Below are positions 22,906-35,312 of a DNA stretch of 64,000 nt, one piece after another (the first letter of the stretch is position 1; every line of letters starts with the position of its first letter). The stretch lies in the NCBI GenBank assembly GCA_036785705.1, contig JAWUZG010000084.1, positions 8,197,501 through 8,261,500 on the forward strand, in the 5' to 3' direction. Source of the DNA: Acanthornis magna (taxonomy: Eukaryota; Chordata; Aves; Passeriformes; Acanthizidae). The position numbers were made by a program, and so were the translations under genes. Below the pieces are notes generated by a model, which was given only the letters and a program-made list of their open reading frames with translations, made no database searches and had not been told where the DNA came from.

Positions 22906-25900
22906 ACGTGGCCCATATCAAAGCTGATGGAACAGGAGTCCTAGAAAAAGTGAACAAGCTCAAGCTCACATTTCTTCGATCTGCTTTAATGTTGGCCACA
23001 AGTAAAATTGCTCAGAGTAAACTTAACCACAATCAGGACTGGATCAAGGTTTAAAGGATTTTTATCTGAAATCCCTACTTTCAAGAACTTTCAATTCTTA
23101 AATCATCTTCTTTAAACATGAATTTTTTTTTCTTTCAAAATTTGAAGTACTCTTCCAATTAGCAAAAAAGAGAGTTAAAAGTATTAACAATCCTGTAATT
23201 TCAAAAGTTATCATAGAAGTTCTTATCTGGCAGAAAGGGTGGCTTCTTTTAGTCAACTAAGTATCTGGGTGCTGGTGAAACATTTAATTTGTTCTAATAT
23301 GAATATCATTATGCCACCTAGTGCATTAAAATATCAGTGCAATTTGAACTTCGTTTTTAATGACAGAAACTTCATTAAAAAAAAAAAAAGCTTGGACTCG
23401 AAGCAATTCAGATTAGGCAAATCAAGATTAAAAAAACCCAACAAAACCTATGCAAACCCTCCCCCTCTATTTTTTAATTCAATTGCACAGCCATTAACGT
23501 TTAAAAGACCACTTGAAAGAAAGCAGCAAGAGCTATAATTTCTTGTGAAACACTTATCCGAGAGGTGAACTAAGAGGGGGTGGTATACTTTGTGCAGTAG
23601 TTGCAGTGCTTACTTACTAAAGTCATCAGGAATGTTGTTTATTTATCCAACGTTCTTTGATCTTGCCAATTCAGTCCTCATTTCTAAAGAAGTAGAAAAT
23701 TGCCTATTTTATTAAAAAGTGTTTCTTTCCATTTTTTAAAAAGGTAAATCTTGCTCTTCCTAGTCACACATCTATAAATATATCACACTGGAAAAAGCCA
23801 TTATAATTTTTTTATCATCTTGATAAACAAGCTGTTCTTTCCTATAATTGCAGTGATGAGGTAGTTGTTGCAATGATTAGATTTTTCCTCTTTTAGGTGA
23901 ATCTAGTTTGCTCTATGGACAATGGGGTAAAATTGGTTGGTTAAAATGCCAGTTTGGAACAATAATTTCACTTGCAAGTACTTTACTGAATTTTGATAAT
24001 ATACTGGCACTCTTACTTTGTTGTACATTGAAGTGCAGAGCTCCCGGAACTCAACAGTAACAAATTAGGCAATTAAAGTAGAAAAATAGTGAAGAAATAG
24101 TCTCATTTTGCACCTGAGGACTGCCTTAATAAATGTACTCTGTAAGCTGCGCTCAACAAGTGGTAATTTTGGTGCTTCAAGCTGCTTGTGGGTGTCTGGT
24201 TGTTTGATACACTTTAATTTTGTAATCCATTGTGACACCAGCAGGCTTGAGATCATTATTTGGTCTCAGCTTCCTGACCAGCCCTACTTCAGAGAGGCGT
24301 GGAGAGACCCTGGAAAAGCAAACAGAATACATTATTCTTATAGCTGTTTGCACTTGTACCCAGGAGAACTTTGTCATCTGTATCTTGTGGCACTCGAGCA
24401 TGCAAAGTTTTTAGGGGAAATCTCACTGCACCAGAAAAGATGATTATTCTTGATCTTGGCATTCCAGAGTTTATGCAGAGATAATAAGTAACACTGGTAG
24501 TTTGGAATAGAGAAAATAGATAAAATCCCTAAGCCCTGAACTGAAAGGAATTTGTGAGAGCTGAGCACGACTGAAATTGAAGAGCAATGCTAGTGCGGCA
24601 CATGCAGACAGACCTGTTGGTGTATCCTGCCCCAAGGTTTAGAACAGAAATAAAAAGATGTAGTGGAAGACTGGTTCTCAGCATTTGTTGAGGGGTCTTG
24701 AGTGAAGACTTTCTGAACCTCCATGAATGTGTTTTGCAAACTTAATTCACCTCTATGTGGGAAGGACTGTTGGAGGCACAGAGTTGAGATAGATTATTGT
24801 GTGTATTTAGCGACACTTAAGGTTCAAAAAAAGCAAAAATTATGATCTTGGTAATAAATACCCTGAAAATTGCATTAGGAATATCTGTACTTCAAGTAAT
24901 GCTTTCACTATCAAGACACTCATAAAATCTAACAGATATGGCCTTCAACATGGAGCAACCTTGCCTGGAAATGGGGTTTGTGTTTGAATTGACAGTTTTT
25001 TCCTAAAGCAATTCTTCAGCCCTTACCCCTCTGAGGCTGCATTAGGTCTTTGTTTTGCAGAGCTCCCTGAATGAAGTGTCTCCTATACATTTGTTGACAC
25101 ACAACCTCATTGAAACCTAAAAACTCTCTCAGTTTCTCTGCTTCAGTGCTATCTGTACAAAAGTTGTTGGTGGTGCTAAAAGGCATGGCTTTCTAATTTC
25201 TGCCCGGCTGGCGCTCAGTTAGGTGGTTTTTCACTGAGGCTTCGGTGGCAATAAACACTCTGCTGCAATAAAAGAACTGCAGAGCTGGTTCAGAAATAAA
25301 TAACAAACAGTGCAATGTACTGCAGCTTTTACTGTGCATGTGAAATGTTATCACATTAAAAATGCAGCTTAGGTAGGACCTAAATCAAGGGTCAACTGCC
25401 ACAAAAACAAGGTGATTATACAAGTAGTCAGCTGCCTAACTTTTAACAATGTGCAGAGTAACATAATTTAAACTACTCCAGAAAGCAAGACACCTGGAAT
25501 CAACTCATTAAGAGGAGATAATCCAGAGACACTGGTGACAACCATTGTTACTTACATTAGTAAAACTTTTTTAACAAATGACACAGCTTTTATCACTGTG
25601 CTTTAAGCAAAATTGCCCAGGAATAGATTACAAATTACTTTGAATCCTTCATTTAAAGCGCACTAAATCAAATTACCTCCAGAGGAAAAAGGGTAAAGAA
25701 AGTATGATGTGTACATTTTTTGTGGCTGGGAAATGATAAGAATTTTACAAAGACTCCTTAAACATGAGTGACCTAAAAATCTATTACACATAAATCTGAG
25801 CCTTAGAGCAACCATATTCTTATACACAGTAATAATTTCTGCATGATAGGAATGTAGTCTGTTCATGATACAGCTGGAAAAGCAAGCTTTTGGGGAGAAG

Positions 25901-26109
25901 TGGGTAAAATGTATATTACAGAACCTTCTACTACAATTTATTCACAGTTTTTAGGTGAATGTGTGTGGTTTACTTCATTCAGCACTAACGACTTTGAACC
26001 TTCATTTTCAAGCATTAACCTCAGTTAAAATCGTGTAGTAACTTTGCTTCAGGTGAAGTCTCAGCTACTGAAACCACTGAAGTTCACGTAACTGTAGGGC
26101 GAGTCAGAA

Positions 26110-26337
26110 GTCAGAACTCCATATTAGGAAGAAATTATTTGCTGTGAGAGTGGTGAGGCACTGGCACAGGTTGCCCAGAGAAGCTGTGGATGCCCCATCC
26201 ATGGAAGTGCTCAAGGCCACTTTGGATGAGGCTTTGAGCAGCCTGGTCTAATGGAAGATGTCCCTGCCTATGGCAGGGGGGGTTGGAAGTAGATTATCCT
26301 TAAGATCCCTTCCAACCCAAACCATTCTATGAATTAT
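26110..26337 (+). mobile_element. CR1 LINE 3' fragment
   Basis: GAGTGGTGAGGCACTGGCAC, GGTTGCCCAGAGAAGCTGTG, GATGCCCCATCCATGGAAGT and CTTCCAACCCAAACCATTCT, then ATGAATTATG, are diagnostic of the avian CR1 3' region in + orientation. Confidence 0.92.
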
Positions 26338-29304
26338 GGAGAGGGTTTTGACTGTTAGGGCTCAGATGGTATGAAGGTAAAGTCACTACTTCAAAGGCTG
26401 AACACAAAATTTAGCTGGTAGACCATGGATTTCATTACTACGGCATCAGAATTCTCCACAATCAGGAATGTTTTAATTTTCATAGTACCTGGTATATAAT
26501 GACAATAACATTGTGCAATGCAAGAGATGGAAAATTTTCTCAGTCTGAATGAACTATATGGTTGCCTTCATATTTCATTACTCCAAATGCAAAATGTCAA
26601 GGGGTATTATTAATGTCTTCTAAAAAAGGTATGAGAGATTGCCAGTTTAGGAAAGAGAAACCTGTAGGTTGTTACATTTAAAACCATGTCTGCAGGTTGT
26701 TTGCTTCTTTTGAGAAGTGCTATAGTAACTTTCTGAGAAGAAGTGAAATGTTGATTTTTATTATGGCAAATTGTGGTTGATTCAGAGGACTTCCAGCAAT
26801 GAGAAATTGCACGGAGAAAGCACAGAGGTCTGCCTCAGCCTGTTAGCCTTTCTCACTCCTCAGAGAAGAGGTTGGTGTTAAAGTTTCTTTGTTTCTTAGA
26901 TGAAAAATTCTCATGGCCTATTCAAGTAATTTCAGAGCAAGGGATTAGATGGTGTATAAGGTGATAAAAATTGCATAGTTATTTTATTCTAAAATGAGTT
27001 GAGTTTAAGAACTCAAATGATTAAATTTTTTAAAAAAAAAATATTTTCAAAAGGCCATAGTTTTCACAATTTGGTTTCAATTCATGGAGAGTCAAATTTC
27101 ATGTTATTCTGTTGCCTGGGTGAGACAGGATAAGGCTGGGTAATAACAACAAAATACAGGATTCTTAGAAGCTATTAGAAGGTGTCAAGTTGTTAAGCAG
27201 ACCTCCTCTTGTCTCTTTCCCACAAAAACAGGTAGCATGCAGTGTTTAAAACCCTTTCTGAATTTTTTGTGAGTCATGTTGGCAAGCACATTCTTAATGT
27301 TATTTTATAAAGGGGAATACCATTCTTTTCTGTTCCCTAAAGCAATGCTTGTTTACAGGAGAAACTTGTGAAACTTCATGGTTGGGAAGAGACCAGAAAC
27401 TTACTTTCTGCATGTTTAAAACCACAGAGCACTGACTTGTGTGCTAAAAACATGTGAAATGATTGAAGTGGACAGGGTTCAAGTGATACATTCCTTTTAC
27501 ACCCCTTCGGCTGCACAGTCAACTCTTCTGGTCTGCATAATGCACTTCTTTCCATCCTGGAACACTGTTTTGGCTCATCTTCCATGGCCATTTGTAGCCA
27601 GGCTTTGAAATCATGCTTGTGAAGTTACAAATGGTAAGCAGAAATGGATAAAGAGGTTTTTGAACTTTGAGAGAGAAGGATAATCTTTTAAAGACTAATT
27701 TTGATAACTTTTCACACACACTGCAGAACACACTGAAAGTTGGTGGCATTGGTAGCTGGAGCTGGGAACTCTGTCTCACTGCTGTCAGTGGATAATTGTG
27801 GAAGTCACATGAAAATGAAGAGCTACAATGAGAAAAAAATATAAGTCAAACATTAGGAACAGCAGTGGGAAACAACATTTGAATCTGCTTTTCACATCGC
27901 CTTTTAGGTAACCAGGCATAACTGTTTCAGCAGCTGAGTTTGTGGTACAATTAGATAATGTAAAGTTCTACTCTTGCAGCTCTTTAATTTACTGGACACT
28001 TCTTCTGAGTAAGGCTGTTTAATTAATTGGCAGTGAAAAATGTGCTGTGTTTGGCAAATTACATTTCTGTCAAAGCCCCTTGCAAGATTCATTAAATCAT
28101 ATCTGAGAGTGCAGGGACTGCCCTTCCTCAAGTGCTGGCTTCGTATGTACTGGGTGGTTCAAGTTTTATGTCTGCCTACACAGCTATGTACATGTAATTA
28201 GTAAATGTAGCCTCTTTCAGCACCTTCCCAGGCAAGAGAGTAGCAAGACTTCTTAGGTCACTGTGGAATCTGACTGTCTTAGATGCAACAGGCTGCAGTT
28301 CTAAGGCAAAATAAGGGAGTCATGGAGGGGACATGCTTCTGAATACTGAAAAACAGTGTGAAAAGAGGTTTAAAAAATCCTCCATCCTTCCCCCAAAAAC
28401 CGCACAACAATATCATTAGAAAAAACTTAAAACCAACTGGGAGCTAATCTCGGAAGTATCAATTGATTTGTTGAAAACCTTCTGCCAGTTACACCACAGA
28501 TGAAAATTTGTTCATTTTATGGTAGTACCCACTTTATCATGCAAAAAGGAAAGCAAGGAGGTTTTTTTATGCCTCGTTCAAGAGACATAGAATTGAATAA
28601 AGACAGACATGTTGGTGCAGGATATGGTACATTGTCAGATCTCTGTAGGAAAGGAGTATTTACAAACTGCTTTGGCTGAGGTCATGGCCATTATTTTAAT
28701 TCTGTTAAAATGACTAATGAAATTATGGTGGTTGTGTTGTTGTAGTCCTGGTGCTCTAAAGAGATATCTATCAGTTGCTCTGATAAAAGATATTACCTCT
28801 CCTTACAAACCTTGCTTCACTTAAATTGTATTATAGATTTTAAAAGAGGGAGAAAGTAGCCAGCAAGTGTAGCACTAAACATTTTGATAATACTGGTGAA
28901 GGAGAACAATGTGAGACTTGCTTAAGATGAATACCTGTCTTGAGCTTTGGAGGACACAGATTCTATTGCTTATCAGCAGATCCTCATTTAGATATCTGAC
29001 CCTGCCCGGATTCTGCAAATATATAAACGCGCACTCAGCCTTAAACATGTGAGTAATTTAATTTAAAAACTGAGAGAACCACTACCTGATAAAAACGTCA
29101 GCAGACATGCACATCTGTTGGTCTGTTCATGACTGAGATTTCTGCCTGCAATAAATTTCATAAAGTAAATATTAATTTGTTGACTACTGAACACAGTGCT
29201 GTGGCACAAAGGAAAACTTTCAGAGTCAAATCAAATAGGTGCAAGATCTTTTTGATAAACTTTGTCTGCCTTTTCAATAGAGGGCAACAGGCAATCTATG
29301 AGTG

Positions 29305-29368
29305 GATATACAAATCTATCTGTAAATTGATAACTTTTGTTAATGATTTATGGATAGATTTGTATGTC
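29305..29368 (+). other. 64-nt near-perfect hairpin (miRNA-precursor-like or palindromic element remnant)
   Basis: Arm 1 (29305-29334) starts GATATACAAATCTATC; the loop is TTTT (29335-29338); arm 2 (29339-29368) ends GATAGATTTGTATGTC. As + strand RNA the 30-bp stem has 24 Watson-Crick pairs, 5 G-U pairs and one A-A mismatch. In antisense RNA the five G-U pairs become A-C mismatches. No target-site duplication flanks it (GAGTG before, AATTC after). The 4-nt loop is smaller than usual for a microRNA. Function is unknown. It lies in the large INSC intron, sense to the gene. Confidence 0.6.
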
Positions 29369-30380
29369 AATTCAAAATCAGCTGTCTTCTAGCCCAACAG
29401 TGAACACTCTAAATCCTTTGCTCTTTAGTGTGAGTCCTTCCACATCACCCATGGATTTAGGCTTTTTGAGTTTTGTCCTGTACTTAAAGTGGTATATTGC
29501 TTAAGCATGGATCTGTGATAATGTGTCCACGTGCAAAAATTTAGTAACAGTCAAAGCAGCCCTGTTTTATTGGGGTTTTTTCGTTTTTCATCATGACCAG
29601 ATCAGGGGAAGGCATTGAAGTGGCATTCAGGCATTATCAGTGATGTTCTGGAATTAAATTTTACCACTGCCCTGTTATACTTTTTCATGGATCCAGAGCA
29701 GTGTTCAGCAAGTGAGAGCTGATAGAATTAGGTGTGCTTTGGTATTCTGTTTCCATACAGGATGTAGTTACTGAAGGAGGAGCAACCTCTATTCTCATCT
29801 ATCCCTCAGCTCTGTTTTTATACACCTCGATTTATTGATATGCAGGAGAGACTCTATAGATCTTTTTTCCTTCTTATTTTAAAAAGATAAATTTCATTGA
29901 AATAGATTTTGAAAGCTGAAAAGGAAAGTCCTCAGGCTATGCCAGGTTACTGAAGTGTACACTTCAATGTGCAAGATCAGCTTGGAGCAGTGCCTGTAGA
30001 TTGCCATTCCCTCCAACTTCATTTTGAATATTTGGGCTGATGCCAAGCTACCGCTCTGCACTTGTTTGGCTCCCATATAATTTACACATGATTTTTGCAG
30101 TCTCTTCTGTTAGTATTTTATGCTATCTATTGATTTTATATTTTGCTAAGTATTTTATTTCAAGCACTCCAAATAGCTCTAGATTTATGTTTCAAAAGTC
30201 AGGATGTTAAGAGAATTTTTAAATGAAAAATAATTTGGAAATCACCAGATGATGACTTTTCTGTAACAATTTAAAATATTGCCTAAAGTGATGACAGCGA
30301 TCAGGGCAGCAATGATCCACGGGTGACGTCCGAAGGAACAGAAGCCAACACATCAAATAACAGGTGGGTTTTCCCTACCT

Positions 30381-30407
30381 AATAATAATAATAATAATAA
30401 TAATAAT
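30381..30407. repeat. (AAT)9 microsatellite
   Basis: Nine perfect AAT units lie directly downstream of a CpG-bearing, GC-richer patch (about 30295-30380), as might occur at the tail of a retroposed sequence. Confidence 0.95.
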
Positions 30408-33400
30408 CTATCAAACAAATTTAATTTTAAGATGAAAGAAATAGCTCACTCAGCTCCTAAACTGAAGGCAGAGATTAATGAGAATCAATTGAAGCATTTA
30501 AAAAGAGTGCAAGGAGAGAGCTATTTTGGACCTCAAATATTCCTCCTGTCCCTGACAGAGGCAGAAAACTGGAAAGAGATGGCCTTGCAGAAGGATCTAA
30601 CAGATGAGTAGCTTTCATAATCCTTTTTTCCTCACTCAGCAGGAAACTGTTGCCTCTCATATCTGCATTTGTAGCCATATGTAAACACATGTACTGAATG
30701 TGCTTACGTTGCACTTTCTAAATAGCTTAGCTGTAGCCATGATAAAGGAGAGACGGGAGTAAAAATGCTTGTAAAAGGAGACAAATACATTAGAGAGTTC
30801 TCCTCTATAAAACCTCTGCTAAATAAGTTGTGCTGATCTAACCATTCCATCCTGCTGCAGATTTTATGACTCAGTATCATGGATGATTTTTCTGGCTCAT
30901 TGGAATAGTCCAAAGAGTTTACAGCTCAGATCTTCCCTTTCTTGTTTGGCTGATCCTTGAGCTTACCTAAAACCCCACTCGTTTCTGAGACCTCTGCAGG
31001 AAGAAGAACAGGTACCTTCCTGCAGAGATCAGGGATTTAAATGCTTCTGGAGCCTGAAAATTCACTATGGGCATTATTTTTCCTTCTTCTCTCATGTTTA
31101 TTTTACTGCCTGAATTAAATATCACTTTTAGAGTTTTCTAGTGCACTGTATGGTTTCTTGTGTATGTCTTTCTGCTTGTATAACATCGATTTTCAAAAAT
31201 GTTAATATATATTTAATTTTGAAGGACTGAATTCTCAGGTGCACCTTACTAAAAAGCAAAAAGAGAAAATCCTTTTTTCATTCATCTAATTGCAGCTATG
31301 GGATTCCTTACTAATGTAAAACTATACTTATGAAAGTACTGACTGACCAAAACTCTCAAAAGTGGCAAATTATTTCTCCTGGTTCCGGGTGATTTATATT
31401 TCTTTTCTTCAGAGCATGCCGGTAGTAAACAAATAGCTTGGTATGTTCCATTTGCTAGAGGTTTTACCTCAGCCACAAATGAGCTGATCTCAGTTGTACA
31501 TGAGGGTCACATGATGGAGGCTACTAAACAAAGTGACTGGCTTACTTGGTCTGGAAATAGAGATTGGTCATGTACTGGGGTGACAGGACTTGAGAGCACT
31601 GCAGAAAATTGGTTTTTATCACAGGAGCATGCATATTCTGAATCAACTTCTCATCTTGACCACTTCCTTGTGCTTGCTTTTTGGTAGTAGTTCAACATTA
31701 ACCTCAGCTTGTTCAACTTAGAACTTGGCTCTTTTCCAAAACCACTTTGGCCATTCTTGTACTCCCATGAGTGCTACTACCCTTCCTCCAGTAAAATGTG
31801 ATACTAACAAGCCTCTTGCATCACAGCACTTCCCAGAGTTCACACTTAGGGAAGGAGGCTCTAAAAGTCCTACTGTGACACAATTCAGCCCAGGTATTAG
31901 CTGGGAATCTTTTCTAGCTGCAGATACTAAGGAACATTTGCAAATCAGGTCCCAGCATGACTCCCAAAATGCAAAAGATCTGGATATTGTTATTGAGAGG
32001 GAAATTCACAAGTATGTATTTTGCAAATTTTAATTTTATACAGTTGCTCCTGGTTTTTGTTTGGTTTCACCAAATGTTTGCCAAAATTACTGTCAAAATA
32101 CTTGGTTCAAACCCCCTTTTTTCTTTCCTCCTCTTCAGTACCTATTACTGTGAGAAAGTGAGAAAATGCTTTACAAAGCAGGGAAAGCATACACACAGGA
32201 AACTCTTACAATACCAGCTTTGGCCAGTTCTAGCACTGGCTACTATTAAACTTTCTACCAGTAGGTTTGCTTGGTTTAAATGAGTGCTTAGCAGTTTAAC
32301 TTAACTCCTCAAACAACATTATCGAAACAAAACTCACTCAGGGTTTTTCTGTTGGTAATCTGCCTCTGCTATATGGGCCAGAAACTAACCCTTAGTGGAG
32401 CTGTGTATTTCTCCAGAGGCAGTGGTAAAAGAGAAACAGAGATCAAACCCAGTGTAATCTAGTTGGCTAATTAGATGAAATCTGGTATTCTTTCCTTGTG
32501 ATTTGCCTTTTAATTCAGGGCTGGAATTACTCAGGTAAAGTATCTTGCATGTGCTCCTAACAAACTGAAGGAAGTTAATTGCGTGAGATTTTTCTTACCT
32601 CAGGTTTTTAATGAGCTAAGAGCTACCAAATGGCTTAACTGAAGCTCACCATTGACATGTGGGAGTCTCCATGTATTTCTTGAAAAAGGGAAGGTTAAAT
32701 AATAATTAATGGCAGATGATGTAGGGACATGTTTGTGTGTCAGTGTAATGGGATTTTTTTGCTTAGGGTTGTTTGCAGGAAACCACTTAGGTCTGGCACA
32801 CTGCCTGATTTACACTAAAACTTTCATGTTTCATAAAACATCTTTGAAAACACTTAAAGAGCTGTTGGAAAAAGAACCTCTTCCGGTAAAGATAATAATC
32901 CTGTTAGAAAAACATCTAACAGCATTGTTTGTATGTTTACCTCATCTGTACCTTCCTTCTCTTGCTTATCTTTAAGTTCCCAGAAAGAAGCTCTGTCACT
33001 GACTGTTCCTTCCCCTGTCAGTACTGTCTCAAGCTTTCCCTTTTTGAGGGCTTTCTGTTTGTTCATTTTCAGTCCCTGGGAATGGATGAGTGAACTTTTA
33101 TGTGGATCAGGGCATACTGATAGGTTTATCTGACAAGGATCTTCAGCCGACATGAAGAAGGAATCCCTATGGAACCAACAGGTTGAATTAGGAAGATAGA
33201 AGTCTTTTCAGTTTTTATAGGAACTTATCTTTGTCACTTTGTTTTCACAAATAAGGTGTGGAAAAGGTTTCACAGTAACTTGGCTTGGCTTGACACTCAA
33301 CTGGAGATCTATAATTTCTGTCACTGAAGAAGCTGACTTTTTCCATTCAATGTGCCATGAAATTCTATGATGTCATTGCTACAGTGGTACGTGATGGTAG

Positions 33401-34679
33401 AACAGAAACTGTCTAATTAGATTTACCAGTCCCCACACTGCTGCTCTTGGTTACAGCCAAGAGGTCAGCTGAATGTGCTCCCTCTGCCCCTCAGGACTAT
33501 ATATCCTTTCTTCCCACCTATACGTACATCCATATTTGGTAAGGAGATATGCATCTTCTATGCATATATTGAATTTTCAAAGAAGCCCCTTTCTAAGAAG
33601 AGTTTGTGACGGCCTCCCAGTTTTCGATAGCATGTATTCATGTATAAACTTGAACTTCTTTCCATCTATGACATTTCCTTTATGTCCACTTGCATATGTC
33701 TAATAGACACACGTCAGTTCAGAGAAGGTAGACAGTTCTTTTATCCTGTTGATGTTTCTAACATGATTCAATAGGTGGGCATAACAGAGACAACAATGTG
33801 GGTGATGGTTGCTCCTGCAGAGTTTGCCATGTCTCATGAACAGCAGCTGGAATGTTGAGAGAGCAATAGAGCAGGGCTGCTCTAGTAGAGTGAAATTCTG
33901 CCTCTGCCTCAATCTTTTGTAAATGCTTCTGTTTCCTGCTCTGGGTGAATTTCTTTAACTTATTAGTCTACTTTACCAAATGAATTGCTGTTTCTCCTTG
34001 GCCACAAACAGGCACTTTTGAGTCTCCAGCAATGCAAGAATGGCCAGGCTTCAGGGCACTGGTCTTACCTGTTGCCTCCAGACCTACACAAGAGATCTGC
34101 TGGTGCCAGTGATTTGTCTGGCTCTGAAAAGCTGTGGGTCGGATTAAGATTCAGTCTACTTGCTGTTTTCTTTTGTTGATTTTCCTGCTTTGTTGTATAA
34201 TCTCTTTCTCTCTTCCTGTTGTTTCTTCAGGCCTTCAAAAAGTCTTTACTTCCAGACAGATGCTTACATGTTCTTTTTTTTGCCCATCTCTGTGATAATA
34301 CAACCAGTGTTGGCAGAGTCACTTAAGCCTCTGTTAGAAATAAAACCTGTGTCAGAATATAGAAGATTTTCAAGGAAGTATTTTGGATCTCCGCTAGAAA
34401 AGGCTGAGATCCTTTCAAAGGCCAGAGACTACAGACATTTCTGTTCTTATCAGTGTCACCGTCTGCGAGTGTTGAGAGGAGTGAAAGACTGAGTTAAATA
34501 GGTAGACTTCGTAAACACTGAGACACTGCTTTCCCCATCTTCAGTAACTTGAAACAATTGTGGTTATGTCAGTTCTGCCAACTGAGTAAGAGAACAAATT
34601 ATTCCAGGATCAAAGGCTTCTGTGAAATATCCTTCTAGCAGTATTTTGCCAGGAAGAATTTTGCAAGTTTTGTGTAAGC

Positions 34680-34825
34680 TCTCAAAATATTCCAATAGGT
34701 AATATTTATTTAACTGTAGAGATTATAAAAAGCTTTAATATAATGTATATACTTAATATTTTTATCTATTAATATATTACTATAATATTGGTTAATATTA
34801 TTTATTTATTTAGTTACTTATTTGA
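34680..34825. repeat. AT-rich low-complexity tract
   Basis: Dominated by TATA, AATATT and ATTT words with very few G or C. No gene is seen. Confidence 0.8.
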
Positions 34826-35006
34826 GGCCTGGGAAAAGAAAACAAAGCAAAATCCAGGAGCAGGGATAATGTAAAATAGTCAGACCAAAGGTGATTCCAT
34901 TGTCTGCCCAGAATTTTCAAAAGTGGTTTTGGTTTAATGATAACATTAAGCTTCAGTCTTTTTGGATTCCAGGTTGAGTCACCAGAATGGTATCTATTAA
35001 GTGGCA

Positions 35007-35034
35007 ATCAAATGGCATGGACCATCAAATGGCA
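35007..35034. repeat. Short direct repeat, period 17
   Basis: ATCAAATGGCA occurs at 35007-35017 and again at 35024-35034. Confidence 0.7.
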
Positions 35035-35242
35035 ATTGTATCCATTCCATAAAACTAATACTTAAATGCTGTTAAATTAAAAGTTTTCTGATAATGTGCT
35101 TTCAGTGTTATTGTCATCCTTCTGACATACACACAGTGTAAGAGTACTGAGTAAGTGTTTTTAAGGTAATCTGTGAGGTTGTGGTAAGACTTTACCCTTG
35201 TGCTAGTTAGGCTGTCATCAAAGCACTTTAGATGGAGACACA

Positions 35243-35312
35243 GAGCAATAGAATAGTTTGGGCTGGAACACACTTTTAAAGGTCATCTAGTCCAAGCCCT
35301 CTGCAGTGAGAT
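35243..35312 (-). mobile_element. CR1 LINE 3' tail, minus strand
   Basis: AATAGAATAGTTTGGGCTGG, then TAAAGGTCATCTAGTCCAAG and CCCTCTGCAG, is the reverse complement of the avian CR1 3' end. It is the only clear minus-strand copy in the window. Confidence 0.82.

Noticed and set aside
34160..34492. Possible cassette exon after a strong acceptor (TTTCTCTCTTCCTGTTGTTTCTTCAG ending at 34230)
   Set aside because: Read in the phase needed to join the neighbouring INSC exons (0-0), it meets a TAA after about 31 codons, and no strong donor follows. The open frame is in another phase and has no homology.
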